The notes under the pieces were generated by a model, which worked only from the letters and a program-made list of their open reading frames with translations, had not been told where the DNA came from and searched no databases. A DNA stretch of 60,770 bases from Bradyrhizobium sp. (GTDB taxonomy: Bacteria; Pseudomonadota; Alphaproteobacteria; Rhizobiales; Xanthobacteraceae), in NCBI RefSeq assembly GCF_016213215.1, contig NZ_JACRAW010000063.1, forward strand, positions 1-60,770, written 5' to 3'. The position numbers and the translations under genes were made by a program. Within the stretch, counting starts at the first letter, position 1, and each line of letters begins with the position of its first letter. Below, in pieces: positions 1 through 8,221 of this stretch.

Positions 1-129
1 CGCGCCACCGAGCTGCCAAGATGGCTTCACCGCTACAACTGGCATCGCCCTCATGGCAGTATCGGATCAAAGCCACCGATCAGCAGACTCGGTCTGGCCG
101 GGAACAACCTCCTGAGGCTCCACAACTAG
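1..129 (+). CDS. IS481-family transposase, 3' end (cut by window edge)
   Basis: The first frame is open from base 1 to a TAG at 127-129 and encodes 42 residues. They include WHRPHGSIG followed by SKPPISRLG and end in LLRLHN. This matches the C-terminal end of the DDE integrase domain of IS481-type transposases, which cut and join DNA during transposition. The start lies outside the window, so whether the element is intact cannot be judged. It reads toward rplY, which begins 218 bases later. No confident terminal inverted repeat was seen between 130 and 300, so the element's right end is not placed. The family call rests on remembered motif similarity. Confidence 0.72.
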   Translation, partial: RATELPRWLHRYNWHRPHGSIGSKPPISRLGLAGNNLLRLHN

Positions 130-297
130 CTCGTGATTCCGGGTTTCGAGGGGCCGCATCGAACCGGAATGCCGGGGCTGGGAATTGCCCTAACCTGCAA
201 AAAATCCGCTCATTTCCTTGTCATTTCCGGACTTTGCGGTTAGAACGCCGCGACGTCTGCGGCCCCCGCACCCCTGGAGGCTTGCTGCGGATGAGCC

Positions 298-328
298 ATG
301 GGCCGCCTCGCGGCCCATAAACTTTTTC
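298..328 (+). terminator. Hairpin with short T-run ahead of rplY
   Basis: ATGGGCCGC and GCGGCCCAT form a perfect 9-bp stem around a CTC loop at 298-318, followed by AAACTTTTTC. It sits about 15 bases before the ribosome-binding region of rplY. It could end transcription coming from the upstream transposase or act in the rplY leader. The T-run is short and offset, so terminator function is only inferred. Confidence 0.35.
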
Positions 329-347
329 GAAAACAAGGACTTACGCA

Positions 348-1079
348 ATGGCGACCGTCATGGAATTGAAGGCGACTGCGCGTCCGAAGAGCGGCAAGGG
401 GGCCGCCCGGGCAGAGCGTCGCGCCGGCCGAGTACCGGCCGTGATCTACGGAGACAACCAGCCCCCGATGACCATTTCGGTCAATGATCGCGAACTGCGT
501 CAGCGCATCCTCGCCGGCCGCTTTCTCACGACGCTGCTCGACGTCGAACTCGACGGCAAGAAGCACCGCGTGATTCCGCGCGACTTCCACCTCGATCCGG
601 TGCGCGATTTCCCGGTCCATGTCGACTTCATGCGGCTCGGTAAAGGCGCCACCATCCGCGTCAGCGTGCCACTGCATGTCGTCAAGGCGGAAGTTTCGCC
701 GGGCGTGAAGCGCGGCGGGACGGTCAACATCGTCACCCACACCATCGACCTGGAATGCTCGGTCGACAACATTCCGCAGTTCCTCGAGGCGGACGTTGGC
801 GTGCTGGAAATCAGCCACTCGCTGCATTTGTCCGACATCAACCTGCCGAAGGGCGTGAAGCCGCTCGTGCGCGAGGACGTGACGCTGGTCACCATCGTGC
901 CGCCGTCCGGCTACGCCGAAGAGCAGAAAGCGGCGGCGGCCGCTGCTGCCGGCGCGGCTGCCCCGGGCGCTGCGCCCGCGGCTGCGGCTCCCGCGGCAGG
1001 TGGCGTGGCTGCCCCTGCGGCCGGTGCCGCGGCTCCGGCCGCCGGCGCCAAGGCTCCTGCCGGCGAGAAGAAGAAGTAA
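348..1079 (+). CDS. rplY: 50S ribosomal protein L25 / general stress protein Ctc
   Basis: The product is 243 residues and binds 5S rRNA in the large ribosomal subunit. Residues about 6-95 form the L25 domain (basic start, RAGRVPAVIYG) and about 100-190 the second TL5/Ctc-type beta domain. The tail from about 195 is almost pure alanine, proline and glycine and ends in EKKK. This is the long Ctc form, not the short 94-residue L25 of E. coli. The ATG at 348 follows an AAGGAC-type ribosome-binding site. An in-frame ATG four codons later is possible but less likely. pth follows on the same strand after 60 bases, a common pairing in alphaproteobacteria. Confidence 0.95.
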   Translation: MATVMELKATARPKSGKGAARAERRAGRVPAVIYGDNQPPMTISVNDRELRQRILAGRFLTTLLDVELDGKKHRVIPRDFHLDPVRDFPVHVDFMRLGKGATIRVSVPLHVVKAEVSPGVKRGGTVNIVTHTIDLECSVDNIPQFLEADVGVLEISHSLHLSDINLPKGVKPLVREDVTLVTIVPPSGYAEEQKAAAAAAAGAAAPGAAPAAAAPAAGGVAAPAAGAAAPAAGAKAPAGEKKK

Positions 1080-1139
1080 GGCTCGTGCCCCGAAGGTTGC
1101 CGCTTCTTGCGGCAACCTCAAGCCGCGGGATGCCGCCTC

Positions 1140-1751
1140 ATGCGACTCTTTGTTGGCCTCGGCAATCCCGGCGCGAAATACACCCGCAACCGGCACAACA
1201 TCGGCTTCATGGCCGTCGACGAAATCGCGCGACGTCATGGTTTCTCACCGTGGCGCCGCCGCTTTCAGGGCGAGACGTCGGAAGGGGTGCTTGACGGCGA
1301 ACGCGTGATTCTGCTCAAGCCCACGACCTACATGAACGAGTCCGGCCGGGCAGTGCAGGAAGCCGTGAACTTCTTCAAGCTTTCGTCCGGCGACGTCACG
1401 GTGTTTCACGACGAGCTCGAGCTGCCGCCGGCCAAGCTCCGGGTGAAGGTTGGTGGCGGCATCGCCGGCCACAACGGGCTGCGCTCGATCTCCGCTCACA
1501 TCGGCAACGAGTATCGCCGGGTGCGGCTCGGGATCGGTCATCCCGGGGTGAAGGAGCTGGTACACAGTTACGTTTTGTCCGACTTCGTCAAGGAGGATGC
1601 GGCCTGGGTGACCGCGCTCTGCGAAGCGATGGCCGACAACGCCGGGCTCCTTGCGAGCGGGAAGGATTCGACCTTCCAGAACAAGGTGCACCTGGTGTTG
1701 CAGGGCAAGGGATTTTTAAACAAGGGCGAGGCCGGAGAGCCGCAGAACTAG
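1140..1751 (+). CDS. pth: Peptidyl-tRNA hydrolase
   Basis: The 203-residue cytoplasmic enzyme releases tRNA from peptidyl-tRNAs that drop off the ribosome. The family signature GLGNPG opens the protein. N9, H19, N66, D91 and N112 sit where the E. coli enzyme has N10, H20, N68, D93 and N114, so the active site looks complete. The open frame reaches back to 1107, but the extra 11 residues are unlike the family. The ATG at 1140 gives the normal N-terminus ([11 protein letters not shown]). It follows rplY on the same strand and is probably co-transcribed with it. Confidence 0.95.
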   Translation: MRLFVGLGNPGAKYTRNRHNIGFMAVDEIARRHGFSPWRRRFQGETSEGVLDGERVILLKPTTYMNESGRAVQEAVNFFKLSSGDVTVFHDELELPPAKLRVKVGGGIAGHNGLRSISAHIGNEYRRVRLGIGHPGVKELVHSYVLSDFVKEDAAWVTALCEAMADNAGLLASGKDSTFQNKVHLVLQGKGFLNKGEAGEPQN

Positions 1752-1769
1752 CGCACTCCGCGACTTCCC

Positions 1770-1852
1770 CGTCATGCCCGGGGCTTGTCCCGGGCGTCCG
1801 CGTGCGGCCGGGAAAGCAGGGCGTGGATGGCCGGGTCAAGCCCGGCCATGAG
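1770..1852. repeat. Palindromic intergenic repeat between pth and ychF
   Basis: Two self-complementary arms are present: GCCCGGGGCTTGTCCCGGGC at about 1776-1795 and GGCCGGGTCAAGCCCGGCC at about 1829-1848. The sequence starts with CGTCATGCCC and ends with CCATGAGG, so the outer ends are also partly complementary. This layout is typical of short dispersed palindromes in Bradyrhizobium-like genomes. It lies between two co-oriented genes and may form a hairpin in their transcript. Confidence 0.6.
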
Positions 1853-1875
1853 GTAGACGGAAACAGGAAGGCACG

Positions 1876-2973
1876 ATGGGATTCAAATGCGGTATCGTCG
1901 GATTGCCCAATGTCGGCAAGTCGACGCTGTTCAACGCGCTGACCGAGACGGCGGCGGCGCAGGCGGCGAACTATCCATTCTGCACCATCGAGCCGAATGT
2001 CGGCGAGGTCGCGGTGCCCGATCCGCGGCTGGAGACGCTCGCCGCAATCGCCAAGTCGGGACAGATCATCCCGACGCGTTTGACTTTCGTCGACATCGCC
2101 GGTCTCGTGCGCGGCGCTTCCAAGGGCGAAGGCCTCGGCAACCAGTTCCTCGCCAACATCCGCGAGGTCGATGCCATCGCGCATGTGGTGCGTTGCTTCG
2201 AGGATTCCGACATCACCCATGTCGAGGGCAAGATTGCCCCGATCGCCGACATCGAGACCATCGAGACCGAGCTGATGCTCGCCGATCTCGACAGCCTGGA
2301 GAAGCGCGTCGATAACCTCGCCAAGAAGGCCAAGGGCAACGACAAGGACGCCAAGGAGCAGCTGGACCTCGTCAATCGCACGCTGGCGCTGCTGCGCGAA
2401 GGCCGGCCTGCGCGCCTGGTCGAACGCAAGGCCGAGGAGGAGCGAGCCTTCTCCATGCTCGGGCTGCTGAGTTCGAAACCGGTGCTTTATGTCTGCAATG
2501 TCGAGGAGGGCTCGGCCGCGACCGGCAACAGCTTCTCCAGGCAGGTCGAGCAGCGCGCCGCTGAGGAAGGGGCGGTGGCCGTGGTGATCTCGGCCAAGAT
2601 CGAATCTGAGATTGCGACCCTGTCGCGCGAGGAGCGCGCGGACTTTCTGCAAACGCTGGGCCTGGAAGAGGCCGGGCTGGACCGGCTGATTCGCGCCGGC
2701 TACAAGCTGCTCGACCTCATCACCTACTTCACGATTGGACCCAAGGAAGCGCGCGCCTGGACCATTACCCGCGGCACCAAGGCGCCGCAGGCGGCGGGCG
2801 TCATCCATACCGATTTCGAGAAGGGTTTTATTCGCGCCGAGACCATCGCCTTTGATGACTATGTCACTTATGGCGGCGAGGCGGGCGCGCGCGACAACGG
2901 CAAGCTGCGGCTGGAAGGCAAGGACTACGTCGTCGCCGACGGCGACGTGATGCATTTCAGGTTTAATACCTGA
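1876..2973 (+). CDS. ychF: Redox-regulated ATPase YchF (OLA1/EngD family)
   Basis: The product is 365 residues, full length for the family. It has the P-loop GLPNVGKST (9-17), the G3 motif DIAG (73-76) in a [14 protein letters not shown] run, and NVEE (208-211) at the G4 position. NxxE in place of NKxD marks the Obg-related YchF branch, which prefers ATP over GTP. A C-terminal TGS domain lies at about 280-364. YchF binds ribosomes and affects oxidative-stress responses in other bacteria. The ATG follows GGAAGGC at a normal distance. It converges with the DUF4282 gene across an inverted repeat. Confidence 0.95.
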   Translation: MGFKCGIVGLPNVGKSTLFNALTETAAAQAANYPFCTIEPNVGEVAVPDPRLETLAAIAKSGQIIPTRLTFVDIAGLVRGASKGEGLGNQFLANIREVDAIAHVVRCFEDSDITHVEGKIAPIADIETIETELMLADLDSLEKRVDNLAKKAKGNDKDAKEQLDLVNRTLALLREGRPARLVERKAEEERAFSMLGLLSSKPVLYVCNVEEGSAATGNSFSRQVEQRAAEEGAVAVVISAKIESEIATLSREERADFLQTLGLEEAGLDRLIRAGYKLLDLITYFTIGPKEARAWTITRGTKAPQAAGVIHTDFEKGFIRAETIAFDDYVTYGGEAGARDNGKLRLEGKDYVVADGDVMHFRFNT

Positions 2974-3012
2974 GCGCAGACGCCCTCGCTGTCGTTGCGA
3001 GGAGCTAAGATC

Positions 3013-3094
3013 CGTAGGGTGGGTTAGCCGAAGGCGTAACCCACCTGCCGCGGCGAGAAAAGTGGTGGGTTACGCTTCGCTAACCCACCCTACG
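3013..3094. repeat. Long inverted repeat between convergent genes
   Basis: CGTAGGGTGGGTTAGCC at 3013 is mirrored by GCTAACCCACCCTACG ending at 3094. Each arm is itself a hairpin (GGGTTAGCCGAAGGCGTAACCC, and GGTGGGTTACGCTTCGC and onward). It lies between the convergent ends of ychF and the DUF4282 gene, so it may act as a two-way transcription terminator. Similar GTAGGGTGGG repeats are frequent in Bradyrhizobium and Rhodopseudomonas. Confidence 0.75.
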
Positions 3095-3101
3095 TTCGTC
3101 C

Positions 3102-3395
3102 TTACCGCGTCCCGCTTTGGTCGCGGATGGCGCCGAGGTGCTCGTTGATGCGGAAGACGATCAGGATGAACTCAGCCGCGATGCGCGCAAAGATGATGCC
3201 GACGACGACGCCCGCGATCGAGGACAACAGCACGATGAACCCGCCGAACGGGCTCACCGCCATCGCTGCCAGGCCGGAGAAGATGCCGGAAATCCCGAAC
3301 AGGCAGATCAGCGCGATCGCCAGCCCATAGCAGGTCTTGATGATCGTCGGCGTGATGAAGCGGTCCCATTGAAAGAGATCGCGGAAATCGAACAT
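3102..3395 (-). CDS. DUF4282 domain-containing small membrane protein
   Basis: The 97-residue inner-membrane protein starts FDFRDLFQWDRFITP, the usual opening of DUF4282 proteins. Two hydrophobic spans lie at about 22-46 and 52-80, and the tail is polar. The frame extends 30 codons upstream, but the ATG at 3395 is preceded by GGGGGAGCAC, a good ribosome-binding site, and gives the family N-terminus. No function is known for the family. It converges with ychF and is divergent from the MaoC gene pair. Confidence 0.8.
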   Translation of the reverse strand: MFDFRDLFQWDRFITPTIIKTCYGLAIALICLFGISGIFSGLAAMAVSPFGGFIVLLSSIAGVVVGIIFARIAAEFILIVFRINEHLGAIRDQSGTR

Positions 3396-3554
3396 CGTGC
3401 TCCCCCGGCAATTCCGAACGTCGGTCGCGACAATATGGCGCGGCGCAGATTGCGGTCCGCTGCTCGTCAATGTAGCACGAGCCATGCGGGCGCGCGGGTT
3501 GAGATTGCCTCAAAGTGCGGCCACAATCTGACCTTCCCACCAGCTATCCTCAAG

Positions 3555-4010
3555 ATGACCCTGACCTTTGAAGATTTTCCACCGGGCCGTTTAGGCACCT
3601 ACGGTCCGTGCCACGTCACGCGTGACGAGATCCTGGCCTTTGCCGCCGAATTCGATCCCCAGCCGATGCACCTCGACGAGGAGGCTGCCAGGCAGACCAT
3701 GCTCAAGGGCCTGTCCGGTTCGGGCTGGCATCTCTGCTCGCTGACCATGCGAATGATGTTCGACGGCTTTATCGGCCGCACCGCTTCCCTGGGCTCGCCG
3801 GGCGTCAACGAACTGCGCTGGCTGTCACCGCTGCGGCCGGGGGACGACGTGACGATCGATGTTGACGTCACCGAGGCGCGGGTGTCCAGGAGCCGGCCCG
3901 AGACCGGGATAGTCACCTTCAAGGTGGTGGCGCGCAACGCGGCGGGGCAGGTGCTGTGCGAGATGGTTTCGCCCATCATCGTCAAGCGCCGGGAAACGGG
4001 ACGGGACTGA
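3555..4010 (+). CDS. MaoC-family dehydratase (first of a pair)
   Basis: The 151-residue protein has a single hot-dog fold of the MaoC / (R)-specific enoyl-CoA hydratase type. AEFDPQPMHLDEE (31-43) carries D34 and H39 at the usual catalytic positions, and LSGSGWHLCSL follows in the conserved second block. Substrates are probably acyl-CoA esters, but nothing in the sequence fixes which. The longer frame starting at 3117 is antisense to the DUF4282 gene and is rejected. The ATG at 3555 was chosen because it begins the domain. Its TGA overlaps the ATG of the next MaoC gene by one base, so the two are translationally coupled. Confidence 0.85.
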   Translation: MTLTFEDFPPGRLGTYGPCHVTRDEILAFAAEFDPQPMHLDEEAARQTMLKGLSGSGWHLCSLTMRMMFDGFIGRTASLGSPGVNELRWLSPLRPGDDVTIDVDVTEARVSRSRPETGIVTFKVVARNAAGQVLCEMVSPIIVKRRETGRD

Positions 4011-4489
4011 TGCGTTTCTTCGAGGATATTGAGGTCGGCCAGCGGCGCGAGATCGGTTCGTTTACTTTTACCGCCGACGCGATCAAGAAATTTGCCGCGC
4101 AATTCGATCCGCAGCGCTTTCACCTCGACGAGGAGGAAGGCCGCAAGTCGCTGTTCGGCGGGCTGGCTGCTTCCGGCTGGCATATCGCTTCGGTGTGCAT
4201 GAAGCTCCTGGTCACCGACCGCGACTGCCTTGCCGACGAAGCGGAAGCGCGCGGCGAAGAGGTCGCGGTCTGGGGGCCCTCGCCGGGCTTTCGCGACCTG
4301 CGCTGGATCAAACCGGTGCTGGCCGGCGACACCATTGCCTATGCCAACGAGGTCGTATCGAAGCGGACGTCGGATTCGCGGCCGGGCTGGGGCATCCTGC
4401 AGGCCCGCAACGTCGGCACCAACCAGCGCGGGGAGGTAGTGTTTTCCTTCCTGGCTACCGCCTTCGTGCCGCTGCAACAGGGCAGCTGA
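4010..4489 (+). CDS. MaoC-family dehydratase (second of a pair)
   Basis: The 159-residue hot-dog protein is paralogous to its upstream neighbour. QFDPQRFHLDEEEG (31-44) carries D33 and H38, and LAASGWHIASVCMK matches the SGWH block of the first protein. The start codon shares its A with the stop of the first gene (TGATG), giving tight co-expression and suggesting a heteromeric enzyme. The neighbours do not identify the acyl-CoA substrate. Both proteins keep the Asp/His pair, so neither looks like an inactive partner. Confidence 0.86.
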   Translation: MRFFEDIEVGQRREIGSFTFTADAIKKFAAQFDPQRFHLDEEEGRKSLFGGLAASGWHIASVCMKLLVTDRDCLADEAEARGEEVAVWGPSPGFRDLRWIKPVLAGDTIAYANEVVSKRTSDSRPGWGILQARNVGTNQRGEVVFSFLATAFVPLQQGS

Positions 4490-4700
4490 GGGCAGCGGTA
4501 GCGGCGAAAGCGAAGAAGCGATCGAGTGTTGCCTGCGTGCAATGGACTGCGGTTTCTTCACCTGCAATAAGGCGGACGCTTATCGAATTAATTCGGTATC
4601 CCGCCTTCGGCGGGAGTTCGCCGAAATCCTTCATTTGCTAACCAAATATGAACCTGTCGCCGTCTATTTTAACGAAGGCAGAGGACGAGGGGCGAGAATC

Positions 4701-4844
4701 ATGGCAGATCGCAGCAGCCTTAAACTGGTAGGCGTTATCTTCGCCTCCGTGACGCTGGCGGTCATGCTGGTCACCGGCATGGTGGTGAAGGGCTATGCCG
4801 ACGGGGCCTTGTCGCTCGAGACCGCGTCCGCCGTCGTCCGGTAG
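4701..4844 (+). CDS. Small single-span membrane protein
   Basis: The 47-residue peptide has a charged start (MADRSSLKLVG) and one strong hydrophobic span at about 9-30. The tail is short and ends in VVR. The open frame reaches back to 4542, but the upstream part is compositionally poor. The ATG at 4701 follows a GAGG/GGCGAG purine-rich stretch. Similar tiny proteins with this opening are remembered from Bradyrhizobium, with no assigned function. The 211 bases before it hold only a small hairpin at 4599-4615. Confidence 0.6.
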   Translation: MADRSSLKLVGVIFASVTLAVMLVTGMVVKGYADGALSLETASAVVR

Positions 4845-4900
4845 AATTATCTATCAGCCGTCATCTCAGTCCTGGCATCGCGCCAAGGGCAGCCGCGCGG

Positions 4901-5041
4901 TCAGCGGCTCCACAGCAGCATCAGAACGACGACGGCGACGAGCAGCAACCCGGCGAAACGAATCATCATCGTGCCCATTCGCGGCGGCGCGGTGCGCAGC
5001 GGAATTGGATCCGTATTTTCCGGCCGAATGCTCTGCCTCAT
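4901..5041 (-). CDS. Small membrane protein, unknown function
   Basis: The 46-residue protein has a polar N-terminal half rich in proline and arginine and a C-terminal hydrophobic span (FAGLLLVAVVVLMLLW). The ATG at 5041 is preceded by CGGGGACAG, a plausible ribosome-binding site. The frame continues upstream to 5203, but the added residues do not look natural. It converges with the 47-residue gene at 4701. A tail-anchored inner-membrane peptide is the simplest reading, and no homologue is recognised with confidence. Confidence 0.5.
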   Translation of the reverse strand: MRQSIRPENTDPIPLRTAPPRMGTMMIRFAGLLLVAVVVLMLLWSR

Positions 5042-5221
5042 GAACTGTCCCCGAAACGTGACGCGTACAAGGGCGCTTAGCGCACCCGCTCTTGGTCGTA
5101 ACGGGAACAGGTTAAGTTCAAATCGATTCGCAGTTTCGCGGACAGCAGTGGCCGCCCCGAAGCAGAACCGCCGCTCTCCCGACCGGAGGCGGCGGTTCAT
5201 CAACGGACGGAACGAAGCGCG

Positions 5222-5641
5222 TCAGCTGTTGCGCAGGCCGTCGGCGGCACGTTTCCATTGCGCGACATTGTCGGCGATCATGCGCGTCGACTTCATCGCG
5301 GCCTGGCTGAGCTGGGCGTAGCCGGAGATCTCACGCTGGACGCGCTGGCCTTCTGCATGAAGCAGGTCGCGCAGGGTTTCCAGTTCCGAGATCAGGTTCT
5401 CGATCTCCGCAAGCGAGGTCCCGGCAACGCGCTGGATCAGCGAATTGACGTTGGTGACGGTCGCTTCGGCGTTCGGATCGAGCGCGGGCTCGCTGCCGTT
5501 CGCCGACATCGGCCGCCGCAGATAGGAGACGTCGTTGCGGACGAATTCGCGGATACCCGCCTCGACTTCCGAGACCGCGGCGTGGTTGGGTTCCGCCTCG
5601 ATTGCGGCTGATTCAATCTTTTCCGAACGAAGAACGTTCAT
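5222..5641 (-). CDS. Conserved hypothetical protein with helical C-terminus
   Basis: The 139-residue soluble protein has no signal or membrane span. The first third is acidic and low in structure. Residues about 65-139 are helical with heptad-like leucines (LAEIENLISELETLRDLL) and end in a basic stretch, so an oligomerising coiled coil is likely. The ATG at 5641 is preceded by AAGGAGCAG, which decides this start over the longer frame to 5752. No function is recognised. It sits alone, with the RPE-like repeat at 5812-5919 upstream of it. Confidence 0.65.
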   Translation of the reverse strand: MNVLRSEKIESAAIEAEPNHAAVSEVEAGIREFVRNDVSYLRRPMSANGSEPALDPNAEATVTNVNSLIQRVAGTSLAEIENLISELETLRDLLHAEGQRVQREISGYAQLSQAAMKSTRMIADNVAQWKRAADGLRNS

Positions 5642-5811
5642 CGGCTGCTGCTCCTTGTTTCGCGTGAGCGGTGTCCCCGCACGACGAAGCTGTTGTAGGC
5701 GAGAGGTATCAGGAGGTCGGATTTTGACTGCATCTGGGCCGAGATGCGGCAATCATCGACCATTCTACGGTAATGCCGTGGCGAGATGATTCGATGTTTA
5801 GGGGATCTTGA

Positions 5812-5919
5812 TCCTCATGGTGAGGAGGCGCGTCAGCGCCGTCTCGAACCATGGGACCCGGCTGCTGCGGGGCCGCGCCCTTCGAGACGCTTGCTCGCGC
5901 AAGCTCCTCAGGGCGAGGG
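5812..5919. repeat. RPE-like dispersed palindrome, copy 1
   Basis: CCTCATGGTGAGGAGGCGCG, then a CTCGAACCATG block, a GC-rich centre, TTCGAGACGCTTGCTCGCGC, and AAGCTCCTCAGGGCGAGG. The two ends are complementary to each other. The same blocks recur at 33338-33449, 44365-44502 and 57473-57573. With its flanks it fills the 303-base gap between 5642 and 5944. No gene is seen in that gap. Confidence 0.8.
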
Positions 5920-5944
5920 ATAGAGCTGAAGCGGAAGGGACAGC

Positions 5945-6850
5945 TCACCAGCTGCGCTTGAATCCGGCCGTGACGCTCTTGTTGGTCGAGCCCTGCGCGG
6001 TTTCACCCACCGAGCCGGCAATGGTGACGCCGTCGAGCAGCTTCTGCTCGGCGCCGAACTTGCGCAGCCATTTGTCGTCGGTGCTCGACAGGCTCTGGCC
6101 GGCGATGAAGCTCGTGCCCGTGCTGGTGATGCTGACCTTTGCCGATTGATCGGTGTCGTAGCTTCGCACCGTATGTCCCGGCAGCCCCGGCAAGGGCACT
6201 CCGCCCTGCTGGGTGAGGTTGTAGCCGTTCTGCAGCGTGAGCGAGTATTGCTCGGAGAGCGGCACCGACTTGGTGAGCGCGGTGCCGAGCCTGCTCTGGT
6301 CCTGTGCCGGGTCGACGCGGGCTTCGAGCGCGGTCTTGTCCCAGATCGAGGCGGCGCCCGGCGCCGTCATGGTCGCCCATGCGGTGCCCGAAGATTGCGG
6401 CACGTTGCCGCCGTTGGTGACTTTTTGCGCCAGATATTCCGACATCGTGGTTGGCTCGCGCGCGACCGTCAGGTCGGCTCCGATCCGCGTGTCCCAGAAC
6501 GGCGACACCGACTGCTTGACGGTGACGGCCGACGCACCGTCCGGCCTGGTGCTGGACGACCAGTCAGTCTCGCTGCCGGCGGCGGCGCGCTGGGCTCGTT
6601 TCGCTTTTGGACTCAAGCCGTCGGCGAATGTCGAACTGTCGATGTTGACCTGGCTCCAGTCGAGCTTGTCCACATCGACGTCCTTCAGCACATCGGCGTC
6701 ATTGGACTCGGTGGCGGGAGATTCGGTGTCGGCTTCTTGCGGCTCGCCGGCAGGCACGTTCTGCGCGGCCGCCGTTACCACTGACGCCAGCACGAGCGCC
6801 GCCGCGACAGTCGACAGCCGTGCCCAGCGATATCCGTTGCTGAATTTCAT
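5945..6850 (-). CDS. Exported protein, probable outer-membrane/periplasmic
   Basis: The 301-residue product has an N-terminal signal peptide (basic start, hydrophobic stretch, cleavage near TAAAQ). An acidic, disordered stretch of about 55 residues follows. The C-terminal half has alternating short strands rich in S, T and G and ends in FKRSW, an aromatic terminus as in outer-membrane barrels. The frame extends 14 codons upstream. MKFSNGYRWARLS at 6850 gives the better signal peptide. No family is recognised. It stands alone between a repeat and a small membrane protein. Confidence 0.6.
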   Translation of the reverse strand: MKFSNGYRWARLSTVAAALVLASVVTAAAQNVPAGEPQEADTESPATESNDADVLKDVDVDKLDWSQVNIDSSTFADGLSPKAKRAQRAAAGSETDWSSSTRPDGASAVTVKQSVSPFWDTRIGADLTVAREPTTMSEYLAQKVTNGGNVPQSSGTAWATMTAPGAASIWDKTALEARVDPAQDQSRLGTALTKSVPLSEQYSLTLQNGYNLTQQGGVPLPGLPGHTVRSYDTDQSAKVSITSTGTSFIAGQSLSSTDDKWLRKFGAEQKLLDGVTIAGSVGETAQGSTNKSVTAGFKRSW

Positions 6851-6990
6851 TTGCCTGCCCGAAGCCCAGATGGGGAACAATGCGATAGACATCGGCGCAA
6901 AATTGTGGCGGGCAGATTCACGTGTCCGTCAGCACAGGTTGCGCAAGGCTGAGTGCCGGCTTGACATGACTGTGGCCCCGGGACGCCGGT

Positions 6991-7257
6991 TCAGCTCTGC
7001 CGGCGTCGCATCGGATCCCGCTCGATGGCGATCTCCGCGTCGTGGATCGCGATCACCGCGAACAGCAGCGCGCCACCGACGCCGCCGATGGCGGCGCCGA
7101 GCGGCATGAAGGTGAAGAATACCAGCATGCCGCTATGGCTTTCGAAACTCGAGGTTGTGAACATTTCGACCCAGGCAAGACCGGCGCCCACGCCAAGGGC
7201 TGCTCCGCCCAGCGCGCCGAGAAACAGTCCCAACAAGGCGACCAAGGCAATCTTCAT
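6991..7257 (-). CDS. Small two-span membrane protein
   Basis: The 88-residue protein starts with a glycine-rich hydrophobic span (about 2-30). It has a second span at about 43-70 (TFMPLGAAIGGVGGALLF) and a basic tail ending RRRQS. Glycine-zipper spacing (GxxxG) is evident in both spans, so tight packing or oligomerisation is likely. No functional family is recognised. It lies between the exported protein gene and a composite repeat. Confidence 0.6.
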   Translation of the reverse strand: MKIALVALLGLFLGALGGAALGVGAGLAWVEMFTTSSFESHSGMLVFFTFMPLGAAIGGVGGALLFAVIAIHDAEIAIERDPMRRRQS

Positions 7258-7368
7258 GGGTTCCTACCGCGACGGGCGCGTACGATGCCGATATCAGTCT
7301 TCGCCACGGGCGCTCAGGTTCATCGCCACGGCCGATTCCGGCAGGCCTTGTTGCGGTTCGCCGCTGCA

Positions 7369-7467
7369 GCATGATCCGGAAAAGTGGGGACCGGTTTTCC
7401 GAAAGCTCATGCTCAATCAAAGTCCTAAAGCGCGATGGCAATTCAATCTAATCCCATCGCGCTTTAG
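7369..7467. repeat. Composite dispersed repeat (GCATGATCCGG family) with hairpin
   Basis: The left part, GCATGATCCGGAAAAGTGG through CTCATGC, is a palindrome with an internal AAAAGTGG...CCGGTTTTCC core. It recurs at 42544-42592. The right part is a perfect 14-bp inverted repeat, CTAAAGCGCGATGG at 7425-7438 and CCATCGCGCTTTAG at 7454-7467. It ends three bases before the stop of the SnoaL-like gene on the minus strand, so it would be transcribed as that gene's 3' hairpin. Confidence 0.75.
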
Positions 7468-7469
7468 AC

Positions 7470-7913
7470 TCAGTCTGGCCGTCTTCCCATGATCAGCGGA
7501 CCGATGTCGCGCTCGATGACCTGCTGGACCAGGTCGTAGGAATCGATGACCTCCCGGATCTGCGCGATCCGGCCGTCGCGAAAAGCAAGGAAGACGGCCA
7601 TATCGAATTGCACGATCCGGCTATTGCTGCGCTTGCGGAAGAACGCGCGAAGATAGGCCGCCACTTGGGCGTCGTCGGCCACGATCAGCGGAATCTCGTA
7701 GCGCAGCTCTGAATAGCGCGACATCACGGTCTGCCACAGGTCTTTCAGTTCGGCCTTGCCATGGCGAGGACCCATATGGGGCAGGACGTCGATTGGGGCA
7801 TGGGAGAGAAAATCGACGTCTTCGGTGCAGCATTCGAGCGCGCCCCCGATATCGCGGGCGGACAGCGCGTTGAGGAGGTTCAAGGCGCGTCGACGGTTCA
7901 AATGCTCGACCAT
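7470..7913 (-). CDS. SnoaL/NTF2-like fold protein
   Basis: The 147-residue protein looks like a single cone-shaped NTF2-like domain. An N-terminal helix (ALNLLNALSARDIGGAL) is followed by CTEDVDFLSH, then the strand-rich half with FLAFRDGRIAQIREVIDSYD, which is characteristic of SnoaL-like polyketide cyclase relatives. Such proteins may be small-molecule isomerases, hydrolases or binding proteins, and the sequence does not say which. The ATG at 7913 is preceded by GTGGGAG. The 51 extra upstream codons are rejected as non-family sequence. Confidence 0.72.
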   Translation of the reverse strand: MVEHLNRRRALNLLNALSARDIGGALECCTEDVDFLSHAPIDVLPHMGPRHGKAELKDLWQTVMSRYSELRYEIPLIVADDAQVAAYLRAFFRKRSNSRIVQFDMAVFLAFRDGRIAQIREVIDSYDLVQQVIERDIGPLIMGRRPD

Positions 7914-8221
7914 GTCTGCCACTCCCACATGAGTTGGTTGGCCGGCCCACCGACACGGTATCGTGCAACCGCGATTCCCTTCAATCGGGAAAAGGTATGA
8001 CAACCACAGATTGTTTTTATTTTGCGAAATAAAATCATGTGCAGCTGCGCGATCGGTGAGAGCCAACGCACTCTGATCTCATGTGATTCGCCCGGGACGC
8101 CGTTGCGTTCGATCAAAAATCAGCGCTGCTTGCTCCGGCGCCACAGCGGGGCGTGATCCATCTCACATCATAGGCATCCTCATGCGGCTAGCTTCGCACG
8201 TGTCGTCACCGGAGCCGCGCC
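7914..8221. other. 308-base intergenic region with no gene
   Basis: This is the divergent space between the SnoaL-like gene and the small membrane gene at 8222. It must hold both promoters. An AT-rich patch lies at about 8000-8036. No operator, hairpin or small open frame with a ribosome-binding site was seen. Confidence 0.5.

Noticed and set aside
240..1238. 332-codon minus-strand frame opposite rplY
   Set aside because: Antisense of rplY and pth. The alanine-rich tail of L25 produces the arginine/glycine-rich shadow.
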